Below are positions 18,213 through 26,569 of a DNA stretch of 64,000 nucleotides, one piece after another. A program made the position numbers and the translations under genes. Source of the DNA: Bacteroidia bacterium (GTDB lineage Bacteria > Bacteroidota > Bacteroidia > J057); NCBI GenBank assembly GCA_030430575.1, contig JAUIKF010000002.1:62001-126000 (forward strand), given 5' to 3'. Every line of letters starts with the position of its first letter. Within the stretch, counting starts at the first letter, position 1. Under the pieces are notes generated by a model. That model was not told the DNA's origin, did no database searches, and saw nothing but the letters and a program-made list of their open reading frames with translations.

Positions 18213-18791
18213 ATGAAATACGTGATTGGCATTTCAACCATCTTATGGGTGATAGCTGGCTGCAAACTGCCAGAACCGATACCCTTTATCACCCTAGACG
18301 AAGAGATGAAGGCCTATTTTGCGGCAGCAGATTCCGGGGCAGTGTATATTTATAAAGATAGCGCTAGTGGAATAATTGATACAATTAGGGTAATCAAAAG
18401 GTCTGGGAGAAATTACAACAATTATTCCTACTTAAATGAAGGATTTACCCTAAGATATGCCGCCCAACAAACAGATAATTTTTGGACAGATGTAACAACT
18501 ACAAGAAACGACAGCCCTCGATACCATTTTTCTATCAACTATCAATCTGGACGTGGTCGATATATTTGGAAAGAAGATGGGGAATACTTTCCTACAGGGC
18601 ATGTTACGATCTTAGATCAAGTAGAAGTGGAAGGAGTGGTTTATAAAGATGTCCTAAAAATAGAGGATTTCTACGCCTACTATAACCGGTATTACTTTGC
18701 GAAAGGTGTGGGCCGAATTCTTCTTGAATCTAAAAGCTCTACGTCGAAAATCCATGTCTGGAAACTCATTGAATATATCCCTGCACAATGA
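18213..18791 (+). CDS. Small unknown lipoprotein
   Basis: A 192-residue lipoprotein. MKYVIGISTILWVIAGCKLP gives a lipobox with Cys at 17. The mature part is beta-rich and starts with a motif (FAAADSGAVYIYKDSASGII) resembling the 'GSYWxYxDS' opening of a broad set of Bacteroidota lipoproteins. No enzymatic motif. Its stop overlaps the start of the next gene by four bases (ATGA at 18788-18791), which indicates translational coupling with the outer-membrane-like protein. The broken gene at 19413 appears to be a further member of the same lipoprotein type. Confidence 0.7.
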   Translation: MKYVIGISTILWVIAGCKLPEPIPFITLDEEMKAYFAAADSGAVYIYKDSASGIIDTIRVIKRSGRNYNNYSYLNEGFTLRYAAQQTDNFWTDVTTTRNDSPRYHFSINYQSGRGRYIWKEDGEYFPTGHVTILDQVEVEGVVYKDVLKIEDFYAYYNRYYFAKGVGRILLESKSSTSKIHVWKLIEYIPAQ

Positions 18792-19384
18792 AAACATATC
18801 TCTTTATTCTTTTCTTCTCCTTATTCCTGCTCCCGCAGGCCACCTCCGCGCAGTCCTCGCGAGAACTAACCTTAGGGGCTACTGCTTTTACCTCCTATTA
18901 TCATTTCTATGGGTTTCCATTTCATTTCCAATCTTATAGTATCGGTCTTATGGCAAAATATGGACCTCATACTGTCTATGTAAGCCCGCACGTGATTGCA
19001 GAACAACCATTGTTCTTTTACTACAATATGCCTAGAGGATTCGATTTAGGCTATCAGTATAGATTTTTTCAGGGGAAAAAAGCCATTTTGCCTTTGTTGG
19101 GTATATATCTTAGTCACTCGAGGGTGGGAATTGATCGTTCTGTCAATCCTTTTTGGAGAGACGGCCCGCTCTACATCGCTCCTAACCCCCGAAACCCCCG
19201 CCTTGGAAATACTTTCAACGTGACCTATTTAAACTTAATGGGAGGACTCGAATTTTTCGCCAGGAAAAAGGTGTCTATCGCAGGGACACTAGGCTATGCA
19301 CGGAATGTGGGTAAAGCTTTTCCTAGGTACATATTTTTCAGTCAGTTACAGTTGAATATTGACTTGAGGAAGATGGCATTTTGA
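18788..19384 (+). CDS. Putative outer-membrane beta-barrel protein
   Basis: A 198-residue protein with signal peptide MKTYLFILFFSLFLLPQATS (cleavage near SAQS). The rest shows alternating aromatic/polar strands and glycines (TLGATAFTSYYHFYGFPFHF, FDLGYQYRFFQGKKAI, LGYARNVGKAF). It ends in alternating hydrophobic residues typical of a small barrel (LQLNIDLRKMAF). Phe is the final residue, as in many outer-membrane barrels. It is translationally coupled to the lipoprotein gene before it. Function unknown. Confidence 0.65.
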   Translation: MKTYLFILFFSLFLLPQATSAQSSRELTLGATAFTSYYHFYGFPFHFQSYSIGLMAKYGPHTVYVSPHVIAEQPLFFYYNMPRGFDLGYQYRFFQGKKAILPLLGIYLSHSRVGIDRSVNPFWRDGPLYIAPNPRNPRLGNTFNVTYLNLMGGLEFFARKKVSIAGTLGYARNVGKAFPRYIFFSQLQLNIDLRKMAF

Positions 19385-19412
19385 CCTTTAACAGCCTTTA
19401 TTGTTAATCATA

Positions 19413-20045
19413 ATGGATATCAGAAAAAATCTCTTCCTAATAATCTGCCTGATCATAGTCTATGGATGCACTTATCGGGTACTTCCTAGCCCTCCTAAAA
19501 TATTTACTGCCAAGGATTTCCCTTTTACACTGGGAAGTTATTGAGAATATAAATTTTTAACTTCTAGATTTAATGAGGATGATACTATCCGTGCTACGGT
19601 TGTGGCCCAAGATATTTCCATCTATGGAATAGATGACCTATGGATGCTAGAATGGAAAGGAAAACATACTGCCCTTCTTGATACACAATTTGTAAGGTAT
19701 ACAGATAGCATAATTGCTTTTTATGATTATAGCCCATTTTTTGATTCCCTTTCTTTAGAGTCACAATATTCCTTTCCCTTTCAAAAAGAAGACAAATGGT
19801 CTCTAGCTAATGACCAAGGAACCTATTCTGTTCATTCGGATAGTATTCCCAGCAGTCATTTTGGTCTAGACTTTGGCTTCGGTTATTATTTAAAGAGAAT
19901 GGCAATAGGGGATGATAATTTCAGTATCCATGATAATACGGTCTTAGTAAAGAATATCGGAATAGTTTATCGTGTAATCAATGTAACTATAGGAGTCCCA
20001 AGAAGAAGGAATTCTTACTTTCTCATTGATTACCACATTGAGTAA
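19413..20045 (+). pseudogene. Lipoprotein gene interrupted by an in-frame TGA
   Basis: ATG 19413 begins MDIRKNLFLIICLIIVYGCT, a lipoprotein signal peptide. The frame reads through FPFTLGSY to TGA at 19542-19544, then continues in the same frame (EYKFLTSRFNEDD...) without another stop to 20045. Without the TGA this is one protein of about 210 residues. The site reads GSY-stop-EY, matching the GSYWxY motif of such lipoproteins, so the TGA most simply replaces a Trp TGG codon. The downstream part alone could start only at a weak GTG (19602). Other genes here use TGA as a real stop, so recoding is unlikely. A recent nonsense mutation or a sequence error is the best reading. Confidence 0.75.
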
Positions 20046-20075
20046 AATGAAACTTCTCCTATTTATCTTTATGCA

Positions 20076-20113
20076 AAACGCCAAACCCAGCTACTCGCTG
20101 AGACTTGGCGTTT
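20076..20113. terminator. Hairpin terminator between convergent genes
   Basis: AAACGCCAA (20076-20084) pairs with TTGGCGTTT (20105-20113) around a 20-base loop. It lies between the broken lipoprotein gene and the HtrA gene, both pointing toward it, and is A- and T-flanked on both sides. Confidence 0.65.
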
Positions 20114-20144
20114 CATCTTATGCTGAAAAAAAGAGAGCGCTTTC

Positions 20145-21644
20145 CTACAACTCCAAGTCATACGCAAACAGCCGCCCAGAGCCAGGATAATACCCTTCAA
20201 GGCGAATATTGCCGCGCGTATGTTCGAGCCTTTCCGTAAGTTCTTCCGCATTCGTGACGGGTTGTCCATCGACTTTCAAGATCACAAAACCTTCGCGAAT
20301 ACTCGTTGATTGGCGCAGTTTCCCAGCGTATAATTTGGTCACTTTGACACCCCCCAAAATATCGTAACGCGCTAGGGCCGCCAATTCTCGGTCGTTCAAT
20401 TCCCCAAAATCTGCCCCCAATTCCTTGAGGAATTCGCTTCTGCCCTTGGCGAGGATGTCTGTGGTGCCTTGCTGATTGGTGAGGGAAGCGGTAAAGGTCA
20501 TGGGCTTTCCTTTTCGCAGGACTGAGAGTTCGATCTGATCGCCAGGTCGCTTCCGTGCCAGGAGTTCGCTCAGCTTATTGTCACTTTTGATCGAAATGCC
20601 GTCGGCCTTGACGATCACGTCCCCGCGCCGTACCCCTGCCATCTCGGCGGCTCCACCTTGCGAAAGTTTTTCGATGACGACACCTTCTGAGATATCCAGA
20701 TTCAATTCTTTTGCCAAAGTTCCATTCAAATTATAGACCTCTCGAATGCCCAAAAAGCCGCGCTGAACCGTCCCAAACTGCTTGAGGTCGCCTACAACTT
20801 TCCGGACGATATTGACGGGGACGGCAAATGCGTAGCCCGCATAAGCGCCTGTAGGAGAAGAAATGGCGGTGTTGATGCCCACCAAATTCCCTTCGAGATT
20901 GACCAGTGCGCCTCCACTATTCCCTGGATTCACGGCTGCATCTGTCTGGATAAATGACTCGATGGCTGCGCGATCTTTGATGATCTCTAGGTCGCGACCG
21001 ATGGCACTCACGATGCCTGCGGTGACCGTCGAAGACAGGTTAAAAGGGTTGCCCACGGCAACGACCCATTCGCCGACACGCACATTGTCGGAATTGGCGA
21101 AGCCGGTGGCAGGGAGACCTGTTTCTTCGATCTTGATGAGGCCGAGGTCAGTGGATGGATCCGTGCCTATCACAGTCGCCATATAGCTTCTATTGTCATA
21201 CAAAGTGACTTCCAGTCGATCGCCATCGGCGATGACGTGATTATTGGTCACGATATAGCCATCAGGACTGATGATCACGCCTGAACCGGTGGAAACCAGT
21301 TCTTGGTTGCCCTGGCGTTGAGGTCGAAACCCAAAGAAGTCAAAAAAGGGGTCTCTATTGTAGCTATAGTTTGCCTTTTTGATGGATTTGATGTGAACGA
21401 CGGCAGGCATAGACCGCTCTGCTGCTTTGGTGAAATCGGTGGTGGCACCATCTATGGCACCTGATTGGAAGGCCGCGTAGGAAGCATTTGGCGTAATGTG
21501 ATCAAATGTGTCACTATAGACTTCTGTGGAGGTTCCACTTGTACCTATTTGGCCTGGATTGATCCAATGATGATAGCCCAGAATAGTTAGGCTACTGACA
21601 CCTAAGGAGACGAGGAGATAACCAAAAAATTGTTTCATTTTCAT
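20145..21644 (-). CDS. htrA: HtrA/DegP-family periplasmic serine protease
   Basis: A trypsin-like protease and chaperone of the periplasm that degrades misfolded envelope proteins. From the ATG at 21644 (MKMKQFFGYLLVSLGVSSLT, a signal anchor) it has about 499 residues. The catalytic triad is visible: His136 in TNNHVIADG, Asp166 in PSTDLGLIKI and Ser243 in NPGNSGGALVN. Two PDZ domains follow: one near 290-380 (RGFLGIREVYNLNGTLAKEL, then GDVIVKADG) and a second, divergent one at 400-499 (FVILKVDGQPVTNAEEL). The start at 21689 would put 15 extra residues before the membrane helix and is less likely. Not part of an operon. Confidence 0.93.
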   Translation of the reverse strand: MKMKQFFGYLLVSLGVSSLTILGYHHWINPGQIGTSGTSTEVYSDTFDHITPNASYAAFQSGAIDGATTDFTKAAERSMPAVVHIKSIKKANYSYNRDPFFDFFGFRPQRQGNQELVSTGSGVIISPDGYIVTNNHVIADGDRLEVTLYDNRSYMATVIGTDPSTDLGLIKIEETGLPATGFANSDNVRVGEWVVAVGNPFNLSSTVTAGIVSAIGRDLEIIKDRAAIESFIQTDAAVNPGNSGGALVNLEGNLVGINTAISSPTGAYAGYAFAVPVNIVRKVVGDLKQFGTVQRGFLGIREVYNLNGTLAKELNLDISEGVVIEKLSQGGAAEMAGVRRGDVIVKADGISIKSDNKLSELLARKRPGDQIELSVLRKGKPMTFTASLTNQQGTTDILAKGRSEFLKELGADFGELNDRELAALARYDILGGVKVTKLYAGKLRQSTSIREGFVILKVDGQPVTNAEELTERLEHTRGNIRLEGYYPGSGRLFAYDLEL

Positions 21645-22034
21645 ATCTGTTGGAATGCTATTTTTCAATAATGGATACTTGAACTTCACATGGTACGAGG
21701 CGGTTCATAAGAAATTTGTTAACATCATGTTAAAGTCACCTTGCCACAAATTAGATTCTATGCCCCGCGTATCTTTGACGGCTAGCAGCAAACAATTGCT
21801 GCCCCTCAAATGTCATCTATCTAACATAATTGTGTGATTGCATTGATGTTTTGTCCTTTGAAAAAACCTAAACAAGCAGGTAATTGTTCGATACAGGGGC
21901 GAGAGTGAACGAATTGAAATGGCTTTTCGTTACCTTGGTACCTTCAATGATAAATAAGAGTGAGTAACGGGCATTTGCCTCTTTTTCAATCTTGACGGCA
22001 ATTTTTTCGCATAGCAAAAAACGATTCTATCCTC
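21645..22034. other. Divergent intergenic region (390 bp)
   Basis: Separates the HtrA gene from the large T9SS type B gene and should hold both promoters. TACCTTGG near 21935 is one base off the TAnnTTTG consensus and points right. GGCATTTGCC near 21971 is a short palindrome. No gene or RNA recognised. Confidence 0.4.
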
Positions 22035-25000
22035 ATGTCTCAAACCAGAAAGGTTATTTTTTTCTTCCTAGGACTATTTTCTTGCCTAGGTGTACAAGCT
22101 ACTCATATCGTGGGTGCTGATTTGATCTACGAATGTATTAACCCAGTCACCAATAGGTATCGGATCGAGTTAACGATGTATCGTGACTGTACACCAGCCA
22201 GTATGGCTCCGTTTGATCAGCAACTCACAATTTTTATTTTTAATGGGGATAATGGGCAAACTTTTCAGACGTTGACGGTCAATCAGCCTTTCAGTACGCC
22301 TGAGATTATTCCTGCGGACTGGACTGTCTGTACAGGCCAAGTGTACAATTTGTGTGTGGAATACGGTACCTATATTACTACTGTCACCCTTCCACGACGA
22401 GTTGGGGGATATGATATAGGGTGGTCTCGCTGTTGTCGAAATAATGCGGTAACCAATATCCAAGCAGGTCCTGGAACTACCTCTCAAGGGATTTCCGTAC
22501 TGGCACATGTGCCTAGTGCGGATATTACTGGCTGTAATTCCATGCCGGTATTTAGGCAATTAGCCCCTTTATTCCTGTGTGCGGGTCAAGCTTTTACCTT
22601 TGATCATTCTGCTACAGATGCCGATGGAGACTCACTCGTGTATGTCGTTTCCAATCCATATAGTGGGCTAAATACATTTGGCCTAGGGACTTCTAGCCAA
22701 GCGCCTACCGTGAATGCAGGCAATCCTATGGGGCCTCCTCCTTACCGAAATGTCATTTACCTCGCTGGCTACAACTATCTTGATCCTTTTGGTTCTGGCA
22801 ATTTTAGGATAGATGCACAATCAGGCCTATTATCCCTTACCCCCAACCAAGGGGGGCTTTTTGTCTTTGCGATTTCCGTCCTGGAATATCGAGATAGTGT
22901 GTTTCTGAGTGAAAATAAGCGAGATTTTCAGATCAATGTAGTGACCTGTCGACCGCAGGGAACCCCTCCGGTTATTGCCAGTGATCTGAGTCCTGTACCT
23001 ACCTCGTCAAATGATACCATTTATGTCCAACCCCAGGATACATTTTGTTATGATGTCTCCTTGGCAGACCCTACCCCGCAAGACACGGTCGTGCTATTTC
23101 CTGCGAGTGCCGCCTTTGGGTTGGGAGGGACCCTTCCTGCTCCTTTTGCGAACCTGACGCAGTCGGGAATCAATCCCGTAAGTGGAAAAGTCTGCTGGCG
23201 CCCGAGTTGTGACTATGCAGGACTTACGGTGCCCCTCATCGTAGCCGGACAAGATACAGCAGATTGCAAGGGGTATAATATCGTATTCGACACGACTTGG
23301 GTAGTCGTGGGCGGAGCTACCCCGCCCCATATCACCCACCAATTGCCAGGTGGGTTGCCAGGGAATGCGCTCACAGTAGATGTAGGAGACCCCTTTTGCT
23401 ATACCTATCGCGCGTGGGATGATGATCCGTTAAATGGCGTGATCGTGACCCCTGTAAATGGGCCTTTTGCTTCTCTGGGGACGCCCCAGGGGGCGACCTT
23501 TACTTCCAATGGCGTGAACCCCGTGACAGGCCAAGTCTGCTGGACAGCGCCGTGTGAATTGGCAGGAGAAAGGGTGCCCCTTGTCATAGAAGCGGTCGAC
23601 ACCAATTATTGCAATAAATCCTTTCCGCGTCGTAGTGTCGTTTGGGTTACGATCAATCCTTTGCCCGTAGTCAGTGTGCCCGATACCTTAGAAGGCTGTT
23701 TGGGGTCTTTGGTAAATATTCCTACTACTTCTTCTGGCCCAGTGACCTATAGTTGGAGTCCTACAACAGGGCTTTCAGACCCCACCAGTGGTGCACCAGA
23801 TGCGCGCGTCCTAGGGCCGATAGACTATATCGTGACGTTTACGGATACGTTTGGCTGCCAACAATTTGATACCGTTCATATTAAACCATTACCCCTGCCC
23901 ACAGTTGTGGTCAGCCCGCCTCAGGAGATATGTGAAAACGATTCTGTTCGCCTTTTTGCTACAGGAGGGGGCACTTATCTGTGGAGTCCTGCTACGGGTC
24001 TGAATGCGACAAATTCACGTATTCCATGGGCTAAGCCACTGGTCAGTACCACTTATCAGGTAATAGTGACTGGGCTAAACGGGTGCAAAGATACGGCTTT
24101 TGTCCCTGTTCAAGTAAACCCCTTGCCGATAGTGGATGCAGGCAATGATACGGTGAAATGTGGGGATAATGGGGTGCAGATGAGTGCTACGGGCGGTATC
24201 GGATATGTATGGACGCCGTCTACAGGCTTAAGTAATCCCCTAAGCGCAACGCCTATAGCTACCCCAGACTCATCCACGACCTACTACGTAGCGATCACTG
24301 ACACCAATGGCTGCACCAATATTGATTCGGTGCATGTACGGACCTTCTATGCGGATGCTGGACCAGACATTCAGATTTGTATAGGCGATACCACACGCCT
24401 CAAAGCCGCAGGCGGCATCGCCTACGCTTGGGATCCTTCGCCTTCCCTTATAAATCCCTCCTTGTCACAGCCTACAGTTTTTCCATTGGACACGACAGAT
24501 TATTATGTGACGGTGACTGATACAACAGGCTGTACTGATAGGGACACCATACAAGTCATCGTCAATCCTTTGCCCATTACAAGCATTATTTTCCCTGACC
24601 CTTATGTCTGCTCTGGCGGACCTGCATTTATGACTGCGACAGGAGGGGTAGGGTTCGCCTGGTCACCAGGGTCTACAATTGACGATTCCACCCTTGCCAC
24701 AGTTACCATTCGCCCAGTTAATCCAGGCCCCAACATTATCGATTCTACCTGGTACTTCGTCACAGTCACAGATACCAATGGCTGTGAAAATGATGACTCG
24801 ATCCATATAGAAGTGCGGCTGAGACCAGAAATCTATATGTCTAACGACACCTTTGTCTGTCCAGGCGATACGGTGCCAGTTTGGTATCAAGAAGGATTTG
24901 GGGTAATCAATTCATATTGGCATCCATCTCCTACGCTCCTCGATCCTACGATGGACACTACGCTTACTTATCCGCTGGTCTCCACCTATTACCTGGCGAC

Positions 25001-26471
25001 GGTAGATGCTGTCTGGGGGTGTAGCAATACGGATTCCGTACTGGTCTATGTGATTGCCCCTGATGCGGGACCTGATACGACTATTTGTTTTGAAGATTCG
25101 ATCGAATTGCAAGGAGGAGGTGGAGTAATATACCAGTGGAAGCCATCTCTTGGCCTCTCAGATCCTACCATCGCCAACCCGATGGCATCGCCTCCAGTGA
25201 CGACGACCTATACGCTGATTGTCACAGACAGTGTGGGCTGTACAGACTCTGCTATGATGACCATTACTGTCCTTCCCCTGCCTCCAGCAGACGCTGGGGA
25301 GGATGTTGCCATCTGTATTTTCGATACAGTTCAGCTAGGGGCTTCTGGAGGGGTGAAATACCTTTGGACACCAGCTACTGCCCTGTCCAACGACACCATT
25401 GCAGACCCAATGGCTTGGCCATCTATGACGACCCGCTATTTCGTCACAGTCACAGATGCAAATAATTGCTCTGATGTCGATGTTGTCAATGTGACTGTTA
25501 ATCCACTTCCAGTAGTGGATGCTGGGGAAGACACGACTATTTGCCGGAAGCAGCCTGCCTTTTTGCGGGCTACTGGAGCCTCTGCTTATATATGGGAGCC
25601 TGTCACTGGGCTTTCTGATCCTACGTCTGCGACGCCTTTGGCTACCCCAGATAGTAGCATTCAGTATCACCTGACAGGCACAGATGGGAATGGCTGTATC
25701 AACTATGACTCCGTCTATATTACTGTCACCCAGTTGCCAAGCGCAGAAGGGTCGCCCGATGATAGCATCTGTAAATTTCAGATTACCTCCCTCAGTGTAA
25801 CAGGAGATGGGGCAGCGTATCGATGGAGTACAGGGGAAGAAACGCTAGAAATCACGGTAAATCCCATCGTGCCTACCACCTATTGGGTGGTGCCATATGA
25901 GGAATCTGGTTGTCCAGGAGATACGGTCTTTATCCATGTCCATGTAGCGGTGGACCTACCACGTGCCTTCTTTGAACCAGAAGTAAAAGAAGGGTTTTAC
26001 CACCTCGATGTGCCTTTTGACAACCAAAGCCGCTTCTCCACCAATTACTTCTGGAAGTTTGGAGACGGAAGTACAGATTCTACATTTGAACCGACGCATA
26101 CCTATAGAGAGCCTGGACTCTACACTGTGACACTTTTTGCCGATAATGACATTGGCTGCCCTGACTCGTTTGTTTATGAATATGTAGAAGTACTGCCAGA
26201 GAAAATCTTTTTTCCCAATGCCTTTTCTCCCAATGATGACGGGCACAATGACTTCTTCTTTATTCCAAATGGCGGTTTTTCAGACCTTGAGATCTATATC
26301 TTCAATCGGTGGGGCGAACAAATCTATTTTTCCTCCGATCCCAATTTTCGATGGGATGGCCGCTATAAGGGTCAAGCGGTCCCCGAAGGCGTGTATGTCT
26401 TCCGAATCGTCGGTACGTCGTTTGGCGGCAATAAAGTCGAACGGGCAGGGACGATTACGGTGATTAGATAA
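22035..26471 (+). CDS. Giant Ig/PKD-repeat surface protein with type B T9SS (gliding-associated) C-terminus
   Basis: A 1478-residue secreted protein. Signal peptide MSQTRKVIFFFLGLFSCLGV is cleaved near QATH. The N-terminal module THIVGADLIYECI with LTMYRDC is a domain common at the start of large Bacteroidota exoproteins. Two cadherin-like or Ig-like segments follow, then about nine tandem modules of roughly 80 residues, each with an xDAGPDTTIC-like opening, GGVxYxWxP and TTYxVTVTDxxGC. A PKD domain (FWKFGDGSTDSTFEPTHTYR) comes before the C-terminus. The last 95 residues (FFPNAFSPNDDGHNDFF, IFNRWGEQIY, VPEGVYVFRI) are the CHU_C/gliding-associated type B sorting domain. Likely an adhesin or motility-associated surface filament. 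It stands alone, facing the TonB receptor gene. Confidence 0.92.
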   Translation: MSQTRKVIFFFLGLFSCLGVQATHIVGADLIYECINPVTNRYRIELTMYRDCTPASMAPFDQQLTIFIFNGDNGQTFQTLTVNQPFSTPEIIPADWTVCTGQVYNLCVEYGTYITTVTLPRRVGGYDIGWSRCCRNNAVTNIQAGPGTTSQGISVLAHVPSADITGCNSMPVFRQLAPLFLCAGQAFTFDHSATDADGDSLVYVVSNPYSGLNTFGLGTSSQAPTVNAGNPMGPPPYRNVIYLAGYNYLDPFGSGNFRIDAQSGLLSLTPNQGGLFVFAISVLEYRDSVFLSENKRDFQINVVTCRPQGTPPVIASDLSPVPTSSNDTIYVQPQDTFCYDVSLADPTPQDTVVLFPASAAFGLGGTLPAPFANLTQSGINPVSGKVCWRPSCDYAGLTVPLIVAGQDTADCKGYNIVFDTTWVVVGGATPPHITHQLPGGLPGNALTVDVGDPFCYTYRAWDDDPLNGVIVTPVNGPFASLGTPQGATFTSNGVNPVTGQVCWTAPCELAGERVPLVIEAVDTNYCNKSFPRRSVVWVTINPLPVVSVPDTLEGCLGSLVNIPTTSSGPVTYSWSPTTGLSDPTSGAPDARVLGPIDYIVTFTDTFGCQQFDTVHIKPLPLPTVVVSPPQEICENDSVRLFATGGGTYLWSPATGLNATNSRIPWAKPLVSTTYQVIVTGLNGCKDTAFVPVQVNPLPIVDAGNDTVKCGDNGVQMSATGGIGYVWTPSTGLSNPLSATPIATPDSSTTYYVAITDTNGCTNIDSVHVRTFYADAGPDIQICIGDTTRLKAAGGIAYAWDPSPSLINPSLSQPTVFPLDTTDYYVTVTDTTGCTDRDTIQVIVNPLPITSIIFPDPYVCSGGPAFMTATGGVGFAWSPGSTIDDSTLATVTIRPVNPGPNIIDSTWYFVTVTDTNGCENDDSIHIEVRLRPEIYMSNDTFVCPGDTVPVWYQEGFGVINSYWHPSPTLLDPTMDTTLTYPLVSTYYLATVDAVWGCSNTDSVLVYVIAPDAGPDTTICFEDSIELQGGGGVIYQWKPSLGLSDPTIANPMASPPVTTTYTLIVTDSVGCTDSAMMTITVLPLPPADAGEDVAICIFDTVQLGASGGVKYLWTPATALSNDTIADPMAWPSMTTRYFVTVTDANNCSDVDVVNVTVNPLPVVDAGEDTTICRKQPAFLRATGASAYIWEPVTGLSDPTSATPLATPDSSIQYHLTGTDGNGCINYDSVYITVTQLPSAEGSPDDSICKFQITSLSVTGDGAAYRWSTGEETLEITVNPIVPTTYWVVPYEESGCPGDTVFIHVHVAVDLPRAFFEPEVKEGFYHLDVPFDNQSRFSTNYFWKFGDGSTDSTFEPTHTYREPGLYTVTLFADNDIGCPDSFVYEYVEVLPEKIFFPNAFSPNDDGHNDFFFIPNGGFSDLEIYIFNRWGEQIYFSSDPNFRWDGRYKGQAVPEGVYVFRIVGTSFGGNKVERAGTITVIR

Positions 26472-26569
26472 GAGATTATTGATTAGTAATTGATTGATTA
26501 TTGATTTGCTAAGTTTCAACAATCAACACAGGAGAATCAATAATGAATAATCAGTCAATCAATAATCTT
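26471..26569. repeat. Inverted ATTGATT-word element touching both stop codons
   Basis: Left arm 26471-26506 and right arm 26535-26569 are imperfect reverse complements built from ATTGATT/ATTATTGATT words. The left arm begins at the stop of the rightward T9SS gene. The right arm abuts the stop (26569-26571) of the leftward TonB receptor. It is placed to act as a shared bidirectional terminator. Confidence 0.8.

Noticed and set aside
19413-20045. TGA read as tryptophan (alternative code)
   Set aside because: Adjacent genes end in TGA and use TGG for Trp throughout, so a code change is unlikely.
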